Shown: positions 32,231-40,670, counted from the first letter of the stretch. The stretch: 47,539 nucleotides of DNA from Hymenobacter rubripertinctus (GCF_003583925.1 NZ_QYCN01000042.1:1-47539); one strand, 5' to 3'. Translations and numbers: made by a program. The notes: generated by a model from the letters alone, not told the origin.

Positions 32231-32339
32231 ACCGCACCGTTCTCCCTATTGTTGAATTAACCGCCCCGAAATTTCCGGCAGGCAACGCGCCCGGCAACGG
32301 CGTGTCTTTATTGCATCCACCACGTTAAACCTGATTCCG

Positions 32340-32792
32340 ATGCTTCGTTACTTGCTGCTTACCACCCTGGCCGCCGCCCCCCTGGCCGTACTGGCTCAAC
32401 GACCAGCCGTTCCCCAGGAAGTGAAAACGGAAATACCTGCCGCCCAAAAGACTGCCCTTTTCACCGAAACTGGTGCTATTGCCAACCCAACCGTACCCGT
32501 AACACCGGTAGCTCAGGTGAAGCAAACCCTGGGCCGGCCCAACGTGGTGCTGCTGGATGTGCGCACGCCCGAGGAGTACGCTACCGGTCATCTGCCCGGG
32601 GCCGGCAACCTCAACTTCCGCGCCCCCGACGTGGCCGCGCAGCTCCAGCAGCTCGACCCCAACAAAACCTACGTGGTGTACTGCGCCAGCGGCAACCGCA
32701 GCAACAAAACGGCCGTGCTCATGCAGGAAAAAGGGTTTAAGCACGTAGTAAATGCCGGCGCGTACCAGGATCTGAAGAACGACATCAAGTAA
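32340..32792 (+). CDS. Periplasmic rhodanese-like sulfurtransferase
   Basis: A 150-residue exported single-domain rhodanese. The signal peptide is MLRYLLLTTLAAAPLAVLAQ. The rhodanese fold is clear: VVLLDVRTPEEYATGHLPGA near the middle and the active-site loop VVYCASGNRSNKTAVLM with catalytic Cys in C-A-S-G-N-R-S. The loop length fits sulfurtransferase rather than phosphatase activity. Likely moves sulfane sulfur or acts in thiol protection in the periplasm. Its stop codon is covered by the left arm of a large palindrome. Confidence 0.9.
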   Translation: MLRYLLLTTLAAAPLAVLAQRPAVPQEVKTEIPAAQKTALFTETGAIANPTVPVTPVAQVKQTLGRPNVVLLDVRTPEEYATGHLPGAGNLNFRAPDVAAQLQQLDPNKTYVVYCASGNRSNKTAVLMQEKGFKHVVNAGAYQDLKNDIK

Positions 32793-32913
32793 CAGAAAAG
32801 CGAAAGCCCCCACCCGTCATCCGGAGCTCCGGATGACGGGTGGGGGCTTTCGCTTTTCTGTTACTTGCGGAGCTCCGGATGACGGGTGGGGGCTTTCGCT
32901 TTTCTGTTACTTG
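32786..32913. repeat. 82-bp perfect palindrome with a duplicated right arm
   Basis: 32786-32826 and 32827-32867 are exact complements with no loop. The right half is then repeated exactly at 32873-32913 after five bases, a 46-bp period. The left arm starts four bases before the rhodanese stop (TAA 32790-32792). The element reaches to seven bases from the convergent deacetylase stop. Confidence 0.9.
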
Positions 32914-32920
32914 CTTCCGG

Positions 32921-33856
32921 TTAGAAGCTCTGCACCATGCTGTTGTGCAGAGTGCGGGGAGTCCAGTAGCCGCTGGCGATAATGCGGCGGATGGTGAAGA
33001 GCGGGTCCTGCTGGTCGCGCTTTTCGGCCAGCACGAAGGCCGCGTCCATGCCGCGCTTTTTGAGTTCAGGAATGGCTTCCTGGTTCCAGAGGCCGAAGGG
33101 GAAGGCGAAATAGTTGATTTTCTTGCCCGTGATTTCCTCCAGCTGCTTGGTGGGCTTCTCAATCTGGGTTACCCAATCCTGGCCCTGGTATTTTTTCACG
33201 TTGTGGTGGTCCCAGGTGTGGGAACCGATGACGTTGCCCTCATCGGAGAGCTGCTTCACCTGCGCCTTGCTCATGTAGTTGGGGCGGCCCAGGCTCACGG
33301 TCATGATAAAGTACACGGCTTTGAAACCGTACTTTTCCAGCGTGGGGCGGGCCACGGTGAACTGGTCGAGGTCGGTGTCGTCGAAGGTGAGCATCACGGG
33401 CTTGCTGGGCAGCGTGGCGCCGGTGGTCAGGTAGGCGTAGAGTTGGTCGGGCAGGATGGCGTGGTAGCCCGAATCGGCCAGCATCTTGATGTGGGCCTTG
33501 AACTGATCCACCGGAATGATGTAGTCCTTGGCCCCTTTCGAGTCCTTGGCCCGCCAGTCGCGGATCTGGTGGTAGCACAGAATGGGCACCTGGGGGCGGG
33601 CCGTGATGGTGGCCGCATCGGCGCGCCGGCCGGCCGGAATGGTGGCCGGGCTGCCGGCGCTGTTCATGGTGGCGGCCGTGGCCGTGCCGGTGGTGGTAGT
33701 TTCGGCCGTTTCGGCTGAGTCGGCGGTCATGGCCGCCGTAGCGGCATCAACGGCCGTGTTCTCGGCGGTGGCGGCGGTTTTGGCGTCGTTGCAGGCGGGC
33801 AAAGCGGCCAGCGTTGCCAGCGCGGCGGCCAGCAGGGGGTATTTCGGAAAGTTCAT
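32921..33856 (-). CDS. Polysaccharide deacetylase family lipoprotein
   Basis: A 311-residue protein with lipobox LAALPAC (Cys 22) followed by a long Ala/Thr-rich linker (to ~75). The NodB-type deacetylase domain follows: VPILCYHQIRDW, the Asp pair LTFDDTDLD, metal ligands in GSHTWDHHN, and FAFPFGLWNQEAIPELKKRG. Such enzymes remove acetyl groups from peptidoglycan, exopolysaccharide or chitin-like polymers, here at the envelope. The frame is open far upstream, but ATG 33856 gives the lipoprotein signal. It is divergent from dapA, 130 bp apart, and convergent with the rhodanese. Confidence 0.9.
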   Translation of the reverse strand: MNFPKYPLLAAALATLAALPACNDAKTAATAENTAVDAATAAMTADSAETAETTTTGTATAATMNSAGSPATIPAGRRADAATITARPQVPILCYHQIRDWRAKDSKGAKDYIIPVDQFKAHIKMLADSGYHAILPDQLYAYLTTGATLPSKPVMLTFDDTDLDQFTVARPTLEKYGFKAVYFIMTVSLGRPNYMSKAQVKQLSDEGNVIGSHTWDHHNVKKYQGQDWVTQIEKPTKQLEEITGKKINYFAFPFGLWNQEAIPELKKRGMDAAFVLAEKRDQQDPLFTIRRIIASGYWTPRTLHNSMVQSF

Positions 33857-33935
33857 GGACGAGGATAACGCGGCCGGACACGGGGTCCGGCCGTACTTTT
33901 GAATGATGACGGGCCGACCTTCTTGCCGGCGGCTG

Positions 33936-33943
33936 TATCTTTG
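33936..33943 (+). promoter_or_regulatory. -7 box of dapA
   Basis: TATCTTTG matches the Bacteroidota TAnnTTTG consensus exactly, 42 bases before the dapA ATG at 33986. No TTTG was found at the usual -33 spacing. Confidence 0.45.
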
Positions 33944-33985
33944 CCGCGGGTCTTCCCTTGTACAAATCAACCGCTTATTTCCCGC

Positions 33986-34861
33986 ATGGACAAATTCCGT
34001 GGCACCGGCGTAGCCCTCGTTACCCCCTTCACCCCCACTCCTGACCGCGCCGTGGATTACCCGGCCCTGCGCCGGCTGATTGATTTCCAGCTCGCAGGCG
34101 GCGTGGACTACCTCGTCATCAACGGCACCACCGCCGAGTCGCCCACCCTTACCACCGAGGAAAAGGCCGAAATTATGCGCGTGGCCCGTGAGCATACTGC
34201 CGGCCGCTGCCCGCTGGTGTACGGCCTGGGCGGCAACGATACGGCCGCGCTGGTGCGCACCATTGAGGCCACCGACTTCACCGGTTACGACGCTTTGCTC
34301 TCGGCCTCGCCTTACTACAACAAGCCCAGCCAGCGCGGCATCATTGCCCACTACCAGCGCGTGGCCGATGCCTCGCCGGTGCCCGTTATTCTGTACAACG
34401 TTCCCGGCCGCACCAGTTCCAACCTGACGGCCGCCACCACGCTGGAGCTGGCCCGGCACCCCAACATCATCGGCATCAAGGAAGCCAGCGGCAACCTGGA
34501 GCAGTGCCAGGCCATTGCCGCCGGCAAACCCGCTGATTTCCTGCTCATTTCGGGCGATGATATGATGACCACAGCCCTCATCAGCTTCGGCGGCGCGGGC
34601 ATCATCTCGGTGCTGGCCAACGCCTTCCCCCGCCGCTTCGCCGACATGACCCGCCACGCCCTGGCCGGCGACTTCCCGGCCGCCAGCCAGCTGCTGTTCG
34701 GTTTCGTACCCCTTAACCCGCTCATGTATGAGGAAAGCAACCCCGTGGGCGTAAAAGCCGCTCTGGCCGCCCAGGGCATGTGCGCCGATGCCGTGCGCCT
34801 GCCGCTGTTGGAGGCGTCGGAAGGGTTGAAGCAAAGAATCGCGGATTGTGCGGATTTTTAG
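33986..34861 (+). CDS. dapA: 4-hydroxy-tetrahydrodipicolinate synthase
   Basis: A 291-residue DapA that condenses pyruvate with aspartate semialdehyde in lysine and meso-diaminopimelate synthesis. Family marks are GTGVALVTPFTP, LVINGTTAESPTLTTEEK, YDALLSASPYYNKPSQRG, PVILYNVPGRTSSNL (catalytic Tyr/Arg region) and IIGIKEASGNL with the Schiff-base Lys. The last ~9 residues (QRIADCADF) are encoded by the left arm of the inverted repeat flanking the GxxExxY gene, so the native C-terminus has probably been replaced. ATG 33986 fits the family start. Confidence 0.96.
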   Translation: MDKFRGTGVALVTPFTPTPDRAVDYPALRRLIDFQLAGGVDYLVINGTTAESPTLTTEEKAEIMRVAREHTAGRCPLVYGLGGNDTAALVRTIEATDFTGYDALLSASPYYNKPSQRGIIAHYQRVADASPVPVILYNVPGRTSSNLTAATTLELARHPNIIGIKEASGNLEQCQAIAAGKPADFLLISGDDMMTTALISFGGAGIISVLANAFPRRFADMTRHALAGDFPAASQLLFGFVPLNPLMYEESNPVGVKAALAAQGMCADAVRLPLLEASEGLKQRIADCADF

Positions 34862-34882
34862 GATTTCGCGGATTTTGGTGAT

Positions 34883-34919
34883 GGAAAGGGCGGTTTACTA
34901 CCGCCCTTTCCTTTTTTTT
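34883..34919 (+). terminator. Rho-independent terminator after dapA
   Basis: A 12-bp stem (GGAAAGGGCGGT and its complement) with a 5-base loop is followed by eight T, 22 bases after the dapA stop. Confidence 0.88.
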
Positions 34920-35041
34920 GATTTTTCGAGCTGATGCTTTGGCCGTTCATTCCTGGCATCGGGCATTTGGTTAGTTGACGTTTATGGGTATTTTTCTTTC
35001 CGATTATTTTCTCTTGGTTATCCACCTATTGACTCAATCCT

Positions 35042-35443
35042 ATGTCGCTTGACAGTCGGTTCAATCACATTACAGAAAAGATTATAGGAGCAGCTTTCCA
35101 GGTTCATCGGAAGATGGGGGCCGGATTTCAGGAAGTCATTTATCAACGCTGCCTGGCTATTGAGTTGGAAAAAACCGGGTTAGTTTTTGCCCGGGAAGTT
35201 TCTATGCCCCTTTACTACGATGGGCACAACGTGGGACTGCGGCGGGTTGATTTTCTGGTGGAAGAAAATGTGTTGGTTGAGCTGAAAGCTCTATCTGAAA
35301 TCACGAATACCCATTTCGCTCAGATTATCAACTACCTCAATGCATACCAATTGGAAGTCGGTCTACTACTAAACTTCGGGGAGCCCAGCTTGCGCATTAA
35401 GCGCTTCGTAAAAAGCCAACAGGCCAACAAACTCAATCAGTAA
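35042..35443 (+). CDS. GxxExxY family protein (PD-(D/E)XK nuclease-like)
   Basis: A 133-residue protein with the namesake motif in GAGFQEVIYQRCL (G-F-Q-E-V-I-Y). A PD-(D/E)XK-type core follows: VDFLVEENVLVELKA, where D, E and K fit the nuclease active-site pattern, and a terminal GLLLNFGEPSLRIKRFV. The biochemical role of the family is not established; similarity to Holliday-junction/restriction nuclease folds suggests DNA action. Composition is less GC-rich than neighbours. It is the only gene between the 42-bp inverted repeats, which supports mobility. Confidence 0.9.
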   Translation: MSLDSRFNHITEKIIGAAFQVHRKMGAGFQEVIYQRCLAIELEKTGLVFAREVSMPLYYDGHNVGLRRVDFLVEENVLVELKALSEITNTHFAQIINYLNAYQLEVGLLLNFGEPSLRIKRFVKSQQANKLNQ

Positions 35444-35541
35444 AGTATCCGCCATTCATGCAAGCGGCGTGTACGTGGGAACGAACTACTTGTACCGTAT
35501 CCGAAATCCGCGAAATCCTACAAATCCGCATAATCCGCGTT

Positions 35542-36276
35542 CTACCAACCGCTGGCCAGCACATCAGCTACGTGCAGCGTCTTAATGGGCTTTTTCTCGC
35601 GGCGGATGTAGGCGTCGAGGTGCATGAGGCAGCTCGTGTCGGTGCTGATGAGGTAGTCGGCACCGGTGGCCAGGGCGTGTTCCACTTTCTGCTCGGCCAT
35701 GGCCACGGATATGGCCTCGAACTTCACGGCGAAGGTGCCGCCGAAGCCGCAGCAGGTTTCGGTTTCGGCCATTTCGAGGCGTTCGAGGCCGGGCACGGCA
35801 TCCAGAAGCTGGCGCGGGGCCTCGCGGATGCCGCACTCGCGCAGGGCGGAGCAGGAATCGTGGTAGGTGTACTTGCCGGTTAGCCGGGCCTGCGGGATGC
35901 TGGTGATGCCCAGCACGTCCACCAGAAACTCGGTGAGCTCGAAGGCCCGGCGCTGCACGCCGTGGTAGCGGCCGGCGTCGGGGGTGCCCTCAAACAGGTC
36001 GGCGTAGGTGTTGCGCACCATGCCGATGCAGGAGGCCGAGGGGCTCACGATGTAGCGTTCCTGGTCGGTGGGGAAGTCGGTGAGGAACTTGCGGGCCACC
36101 TCGCAGCTCTGCTCCTTGTAGCCCGCATTGTAGGCCGGCTGCCCGCAGCAGGTTTGGTTGGCGTTGTAGTGCACCTCGCAGCCCACCGCCTCCAGCACCT
36201 TCACCATATTCATGGCCGTCTGGGGGAAAAGCTGGTCTACGAAGCAGGGAATGAAGATATCGACGGCGGTTGGCAT
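35542..36276 (-). CDS. LutA/GlcF-like Fe-S oxidoreductase subunit
   Basis: A 244-residue (Fe-S)-binding protein with two CCG domains: TCCGQPAYNAGYKE and TCCGFGGTFAVKFE, each with upstream Cys (FIPCFVDQLFP; DSCSALRECGI). This matches LutA of the L-lactate utilisation complex and the C-terminal half of GlcF. Such proteins pass electrons from lactate or glycolate oxidation to quinone. LutB and LutC are not in the window, so the partner is elsewhere or the protein acts alone. ATG 36276 fits the family start (VDIFIPCFVDQ). The stop codon overlaps an arm of the repeat flanking the GxxExxY gene. Confidence 0.88.
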   Translation of the reverse strand: MPTAVDIFIPCFVDQLFPQTAMNMVKVLEAVGCEVHYNANQTCCGQPAYNAGYKEQSCEVARKFLTDFPTDQERYIVSPSASCIGMVRNTYADLFEGTPDAGRYHGVQRRAFELTEFLVDVLGITSIPQARLTGKYTYHDSCSALRECGIREAPRQLLDAVPGLERLEMAETETCCGFGGTFAVKFEAISVAMAEQKVEHALATGADYLISTDTSCLMHLDAYIRREKKPIKTLHVADVLASGW

Positions 36277-36306
36277 GGGCAGAGAGGGGAATGGTGGATA
36301 ACCGAC

Positions 36307-36424
36307 AAGAACTGTCATTCCGACGCAGGAGGAATCTGGGGGTGAATCGTTGACAACAGTTCAGTAATTCAACCCAGATTCCTCCTGCGTCGGAATGACA
36401 TTTCTCGTCGGAATGACAGTTCTT
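36307..36424. repeat. GTCATTCCGA-type palindromic element
   Basis: TGTCATTCCGACGCAGGAGG (from 36312) pairs with its complement ending near 36400. A second partial copy of the right arm (36407-36424) pairs with the outer left flank 36307-36324. The outer right arm overlaps the stop of the HMG-CoA lyase-like gene (36423-36425). The GTCATTCCGA/GAGGAATCT motif recurs at 40721-40870. Confidence 0.85.
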
Positions 36425-37277
36425 AACGCCCCGCAAAGATGCGCTGATTCAGCCGCATAGCCTCGCCGAGTTCTGCCGGTTTCAGGCCCGGCTCCAACCC
36501 GACCTGGGTGGCGAATTCTAGGAGCCGCTCGGTGGGCATATTGCCGGTGAGCTCATCGGTGGCCATCGGGCAGCCGCCGTAGCCGCCCAGGGCGCCGTCG
36601 AAATGGCGGCAGCCGGCCTCGTAGGCGGCCTGCACTTTCTCGTGCCAGGTAGCGGGCGTGGTGTGCAGGTGGGCCCCGAAGCGGATGTGCGGGTAGGCGG
36701 CCGTCAGCTCCCGGAACGCGGGGCCGATGGTGGCCGGGGTGCTGGCCCCGATGGTATCGGAGAGGGCCACGATGCCCACGCCCAAATCATCCAGCTTCTG
36801 CGTGAACTCGCCCAGCACGGCCGGGCTCCAGGCGTCGCCGTAGGGGTTGCCGAAGCCCATGCTCAGGTATACCACCTGCTCCTGCCCGGTGCGGGCGCAG
36901 ATGTCCTGCATCCGGGCCACGTCGTCGAGAGCCTGGGCAATGCTTTTGTTGGTATTGCGCTGCTGAAACGTTTCGGAAACTGAGAGCGGGAAGCCGATAA
37001 ACCGGATTTGGGGGTGAGAAGCCGCCGTTTCGGCCCCGCGCAGGTTGGCCACAATGGCCAGCAGCCGGGTCCCCGACTGGCTTAAATCGAGGCCATCGAG
37101 CACCTCCGCCGTATCGGCCAGCTGCGGAATGGCTTTCGGCGACACGAAGGAGCCGAAGTCCAGGGTATCAAACCCCACCTTGAGCAGGGCGTTGAGGTAG
37201 TCGATTTTATCGGTGGTCGGGATGAACGTGGGCCAGCCCTGCATGGCGTCGCGGGGGCATTCGGTGAGGTAGAGCAT
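36423..37277 (-). CDS. Hydroxymethylglutaryl-CoA lyase-like aldolase
   Basis: A 284-residue DRE-TIM metallolyase. Homologues split HMG-CoA to acetoacetate and acetyl-CoA in leucine breakdown. Visible marks are LTECPRDAMQGW (the usual start E-V-G-P-R-D-G-x-Q), VGFDTLDFGSFVSPKAIPQ, ALSDTIGASTP, AHLHTTP (metal His pair), and FDGALGGYGGCPMA with the catalytic Cys loop and TGNMPTE. The D-G-L-Q of classic enzymes is D-A-M-Q here, a common Bacteroidota variant. It is followed by LutA on the same strand, 146 bp away, across a palindromic element. ATG 37277 places the family motif at residue 3. Confidence 0.9.
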   Translation of the reverse strand: MLYLTECPRDAMQGWPTFIPTTDKIDYLNALLKVGFDTLDFGSFVSPKAIPQLADTAEVLDGLDLSQSGTRLLAIVANLRGAETAASHPQIRFIGFPLSVSETFQQRNTNKSIAQALDDVARMQDICARTGQEQVVYLSMGFGNPYGDAWSPAVLGEFTQKLDDLGVGIVALSDTIGASTPATIGPAFRELTAAYPHIRFGAHLHTTPATWHEKVQAAYEAGCRHFDGALGGYGGCPMATDELTGNMPTERLLEFATQVGLEPGLKPAELGEAMRLNQRIFAGR

Positions 37278-37347
37278 GGAGTCGGGGTTGGGGGGCGGGC
37301 GTAAAGGTAAAATCTCCCCCGGCAAACCGCTACACCCTGCCCATCAA

Positions 37348-38325
37348 TTAGCGGCCCACCACTCCGTAACGGCCGCCTTTCACGTCGAGAATGAGGGTAC
37401 CACCCACGAAAGGTTCATTGCCCAGCATGCCTTCCAGACCGGAAAAGCGCGTTAGCATCTGCTGCATCAGGTTCATGCCTTCCATGTACGTAACGGTGCC
37501 GAGGGGCAAATCCGTAGCGCCGAAGCGGAAACGGGCAGCGGTTGGCACGGTATGGACCAACAGTTTTTTGCCCCAGGAGTTGGTGGTATCGGTGCGGGCG
37601 GGAGCACCGGGAAGGGCCATTCGCTGCCAGTTTTGCTGGCTGGTAATTAAGGTATAAGCGCTACTGCCCGAATCAAACAAAAGCTGGCGGGATTCGCCGT
37701 CTACCCCTGCTTCCAGCAACACGCGGCGCTCGGGGAATGTCAGGGGGGCAAAATGGGTCCGGGCGGCCAGGGCAGGCGGCACCTCATGGCCCAGCGTGAA
37801 GCGGCCGGCGGCGTAATCCAACACCAGCACCCGGCCTTCCAGCACATCAGTGCCCAGGGTACCAATAATGAACGGGGCCAGGCTATCGGCGGGGAGCTGG
37901 CCCGCCCCATTAAGGAGCACCCGGGCCTGGCCCACCTTTACCTGGCTGCTTCCCAGAGCGAAGCGGAATTCCGGAACTACGTTTTCCTGAACTGCGAGGG
38001 CCGGGGCCAGGTGGGGGTAGCGTTCGGCCAGCGCCGCCAGCTGGCGGGCGTAGAGCAGCGTGTAGGGGGCGCCGGTATCGAATTGCAGATAGCAGGTGCG
38101 AGGGCAGTTGGGGAGCCGAACAGGTACCAGCAATTCGGCGTGGGGCACGGCAATTTTGGCTACCGTATCGGCCTGCCAGCGCAGGGTACCCGTGGCGGGC
38201 AGGGCGGAGATGACTAGTTGGTTGGCAGGCGGCGCAAACTTCTGCCTCATGTAGAAGTAGCCCCCAACACCGCTCAGCACGAGCACCATCACCAAGGCGG
38301 ACAGAATTTTAAAAAACGTTTTCAT
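37348..38325 (-). CDS. Membrane-anchored aspartic protease with two active-site motifs
   Basis: A 325-residue protein: an N-terminal membrane helix (ILSALVMVLVLSGVGGYFYM) and an extracytoplasmic domain. Two retropepsin/pepsin-like motifs occur: F-D-T-G-A (D83) and F-D-S-G-S (D218), each followed by hydrophobic strands (TDVLEGRVLVLDYAAGRF; GNEPFVGGTLILDVKGGRYG). A single chain with two lobes resembles pepsin-like folds, whereas most bacterial retropepsins have one motif. It is likely a periplasmic protease, but substrate is unknown. It lies alone between genes on the same strand. Confidence 0.78.
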   Translation of the reverse strand: MKTFFKILSALVMVLVLSGVGGYFYMRQKFAPPANQLVISALPATGTLRWQADTVAKIAVPHAELLVPVRLPNCPRTCYLQFDTGAPYTLLYARQLAALAERYPHLAPALAVQENVVPEFRFALGSSQVKVGQARVLLNGAGQLPADSLAPFIIGTLGTDVLEGRVLVLDYAAGRFTLGHEVPPALAARTHFAPLTFPERRVLLEAGVDGESRQLLFDSGSSAYTLITSQQNWQRMALPGAPARTDTTNSWGKKLLVHTVPTAARFRFGATDLPLGTVTYMEGMNLMQQMLTRFSGLEGMLGNEPFVGGTLILDVKGGRYGVVGR

Positions 38326-38449
38326 ACGGGGAAAAGATAGGGTTGCTATACGGAAGCAAACCTAGCCGAATGCGTGGCCTCTGCTTGCGCCATTTTGCCG
38401 CCATTTTGCCGCCACTACGCCTAAAGCCTTTTCTATCAGCCCTGTGGCA

Positions 38450-39175
38450 TCAGAGCCTGATGGGATAAATAGCTAAATCGCCGCGCCGTAGCCGGCCGGC
38501 ATAGTACCCCACGAGCAATAGATTGAGCAAGTAGGACAGGATAAACACCGCCAGGAAGCCCCCCCGCCACAGCGGCAGATGCAACGCGTTGGCCGCTTGG
38601 TAAGCCAGCAGCACCACCACGTACGCCAGAAAGCATCCGACCTGCCACAAAATCTGGAAGCCCAATACCCGGCGGCCCACCTCGGCCGCGTGCAGGATGG
38701 TATGGCGTTGCCGCCGCCAGAGGACAAAGGGCACAACGATGTTGAGCAAGGGTAGCACCAGCACGCTCAGCGCACTCAGGTTGAGCAGTTGCAGAAACTC
38801 CGGGTCGGGCCGTAATGGGCTCAGCAGCACGGGCACGGCAGGCGCGGCCACCACCCCGGATGCGGAAAGGAGTTGGACAGAGGTTTCCAACGCTGGCTCC
38901 GGGCTGGGCTGGGCCGACGCTGGCCGGGCCGCCACGGCGAGGGATGGACCTGGTGAAAAAGCCGATGCAGTTGTAGGCCCATCTTCCGGGCGAAAATCTT
39001 CCAACGACACGCCCAAGGCGGTGGCCAGCGCTTGTAGGGTATGGCCCCGGGGAACTGTTTCGCCCTGCTCTACCCGCTGAATAGTGCGCAAGCTCACGCC
39101 CGAGTGTTCGGCCAGCACTTCCTGCGAGAAGCCTCTACGTTTACGAATAGCGAGAATGCGGGCAGCGGAGAACAT
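38450..39175 (-). CDS. XRE-family regulator fused to a membrane domain
   Basis: A 241-residue protein. Residues ~5-62 are a helix-turn-helix XRE domain (RRGFSQEVLAEHSGVSLRTI, QRVEQGETVPRGHTLQALAT). A flexible Pro/Ala/Ser-rich linker (~65-125) follows, then a C-terminal membrane region with four helices (LSALSVLVLPLLNIVVPFVL; FQILWQVGCFLAYVVVLLAY; and two more) of the DUF4870-like type. A membrane-bound DNA-binding protein could sense envelope state directly. ATG 39175 begins MFSAARILAIRKRRG, typical of this class. Confidence 0.85.
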   Translation of the reverse strand: MFSAARILAIRKRRGFSQEVLAEHSGVSLRTIQRVEQGETVPRGHTLQALATALGVSLEDFRPEDGPTTASAFSPGPSLAVAARPASAQPSPEPALETSVQLLSASGVVAAPAVPVLLSPLRPDPEFLQLLNLSALSVLVLPLLNIVVPFVLWRRQRHTILHAAEVGRRVLGFQILWQVGCFLAYVVVLLAYQAANALHLPLWRGGFLAVFILSYLLNLLLVGYYAGRLRRGDLAIYPIRL

Positions 39176-39339
39176 ACGCGAAATTTAAACGACAAAACGT
39201 GGGTAATAATACGGCTTTCCGTTGCTGGGCCCAGTTGCCGGTAACTGCCGGCAGGCCGACGGCAGCCTTGTCGCGCAGTCGAACTACTCCGCGCCGGCCG
39301 GGGTTTAGCAGGTTCTGCTATTTCTGCTGACTTCGTTCT

Positions 39340-40665
39340 ATGCCGCACCGCCTTCGCGCCCTGCCTGTTACTCTTCTTGTTCTTTTACTGACCGCCTGCG
39401 GCCCCAACCAGACGCTGCGGGGCATTTTCCAGTCGGGCACGCCCCACGAAAACTACGCCCGCCGGCTCCGCCAGGCCGGCCTGGCCGAAACGGCCCTGGG
39501 CCGCGACTGGCTCCGGGCGGCCAACCAGGCCCTGCGCGATTCGCTGGTGGTAAAGCTGCCCTACCAGGAATCCGGCTTCTTCCCGACTGACCGCGCCGTG
39601 GCCACCGGCCTGCGCTACCCCGTGCGCACCGGCGAAACCATCCACGTCAGCCTTACACTGGCGGCCGGCACCGCGCCGCCCAAGGTGTTTCTGGATGCCT
39701 ACGAGCTTAGCCCCGACCGCGCGGCCCCGCGCCACCTGCTGGCCGCCGACACTGCTAACCTCTCCTTCCGCTACGTGGCCGAGGCCGACCGCCAGCACCT
39801 GCTGCGGGTGCAGCCCGAGCTGCTGCGCGGCGGCCGCTACACGCTCAGCATCCGGCGCGAGCCCAGCCTGAGCTTTCCAGTGCTGGGTAAGTCCGATAAG
39901 GCCATCGGCTCATTCTGGGGCGCGGGCCGCGACGGCGGTGCCCGCCGCCACGAGGGCGTGGACATTTTCGCCACCCACGGCACGCCCGTCGTGGCCGCCG
40001 CCCGGGGCTACATTACCCGCGTGAGCGAAACGCCCTTGGGCGGGCGGGTGGTCTGGCTGGCCGATGCCGACCACGGCCAGCACCTTTACTACGCCCACCT
40101 CGACCGCCAGCTGGTGCAGCCCGGCCAGCAGGTTCGGCCCGGCGACACGCTGGGCCTGGTGGGCAATACCGGCAACGCCAAAAGCACCCCACCCCACCTC
40201 CACTTCGGCGTGTACCGGAACGGAGCCATTGACCCGCTGCCCTTCCTGCGCCGCGCCGACGTACTGCCCACCGCTCCCAAAACGCCGCCCGCCCGCCTGG
40301 GCCAGTACGTGCGGGTCCGCGAAACCCGCCTGACTCTGCGTCGGACCCCAGCCACTGCCGCCGCCCCGGCGGCCACCGCTACCCGCACCACGCCCCTGCT
40401 GGTGCTGGGCGTAGCCGCCGACTGGCTGCGGGTGCAGCTGCCCGGCGGCGGCACCGGGTTCGTGCCGGCCAAAGCCGTGCTGACGGCCGCGCCCCTGCGC
40501 CGCGAAAACCTTACCGTTGCTGCCGAGCTGCACTCGTTTCCGCTGCCTGATGCCCCCGCCATTGCCGTCCTGCCGGCCCAAACGCCCGTGGCCGTACTCG
40601 GCGAGTTTGGCCGCTACCGCCTCGTGCGCCAAACCAACGGCCGTACGGGCTGGCTGCTGACGTGA
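39340..40665 (+). CDS. M23 (LytM) peptidase lipoprotein with SH3-like domains
   Basis: A 441-residue lipoprotein (lipobox LLTAC, Cys 19). Residues ~100-170 form a beta domain. The LytM zinc peptidase follows with RRHEGVDIFATHGTPVVAA (H-x-x-x-D) and the second ligand set PPHLHFGVYRNGAIDP. The C-terminus carries two SH3b-like repeats (VRVRETRLTLRRTPA; VAADWLRVQLPGGGTGFVPA). It should cleave peptide cross-links of peptidoglycan at the envelope. All zinc ligands are present, so it is likely active. A heptanucleotide repeat begins six bases after its stop. Confidence 0.93.
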   Translation: MPHRLRALPVTLLVLLLTACGPNQTLRGIFQSGTPHENYARRLRQAGLAETALGRDWLRAANQALRDSLVVKLPYQESGFFPTDRAVATGLRYPVRTGETIHVSLTLAAGTAPPKVFLDAYELSPDRAAPRHLLAADTANLSFRYVAEADRQHLLRVQPELLRGGRYTLSIRREPSLSFPVLGKSDKAIGSFWGAGRDGGARRHEGVDIFATHGTPVVAAARGYITRVSETPLGGRVVWLADADHGQHLYYAHLDRQLVQPGQQVRPGDTLGLVGNTGNAKSTPPHLHFGVYRNGAIDPLPFLRRADVLPTAPKTPPARLGQYVRVRETRLTLRRTPATAAAPAATATRTTPLLVLGVAADWLRVQLPGGGTGFVPAKAVLTAAPLRRENLTVAAELHSFPLPDAPAIAVLPAQTPVAVLGEFGRYRLVRQTNGRTGWLLT

Positions 40666-40670
40666 CTGGG

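Larger units (their letters stand above)
34836..35542. mobile_element. GxxExxY gene flanked by 42-bp inverted repeats (candidate cassette)
   Basis: 34836-34878 and 35501-35542 are near-perfect reverse complements (four differences) built from CGCGGATT, GCGGATTT and AGGATTTCGCGGATTT blocks. The left arm covers the dapA stop (34859-34861); the right arm ends on the first base of the LutA stop. Between them lie a terminator and one gene. The layout resembles a small inserted unit or a product of repeat recombination. I see no target-site duplication. Confidence 0.5.

Noticed and set aside
32921..34834. 637-residue extended frame containing the deacetylase
   Set aside because: The upstream part is antisense to dapA; the lipoprotein start at 33856 is convincing.
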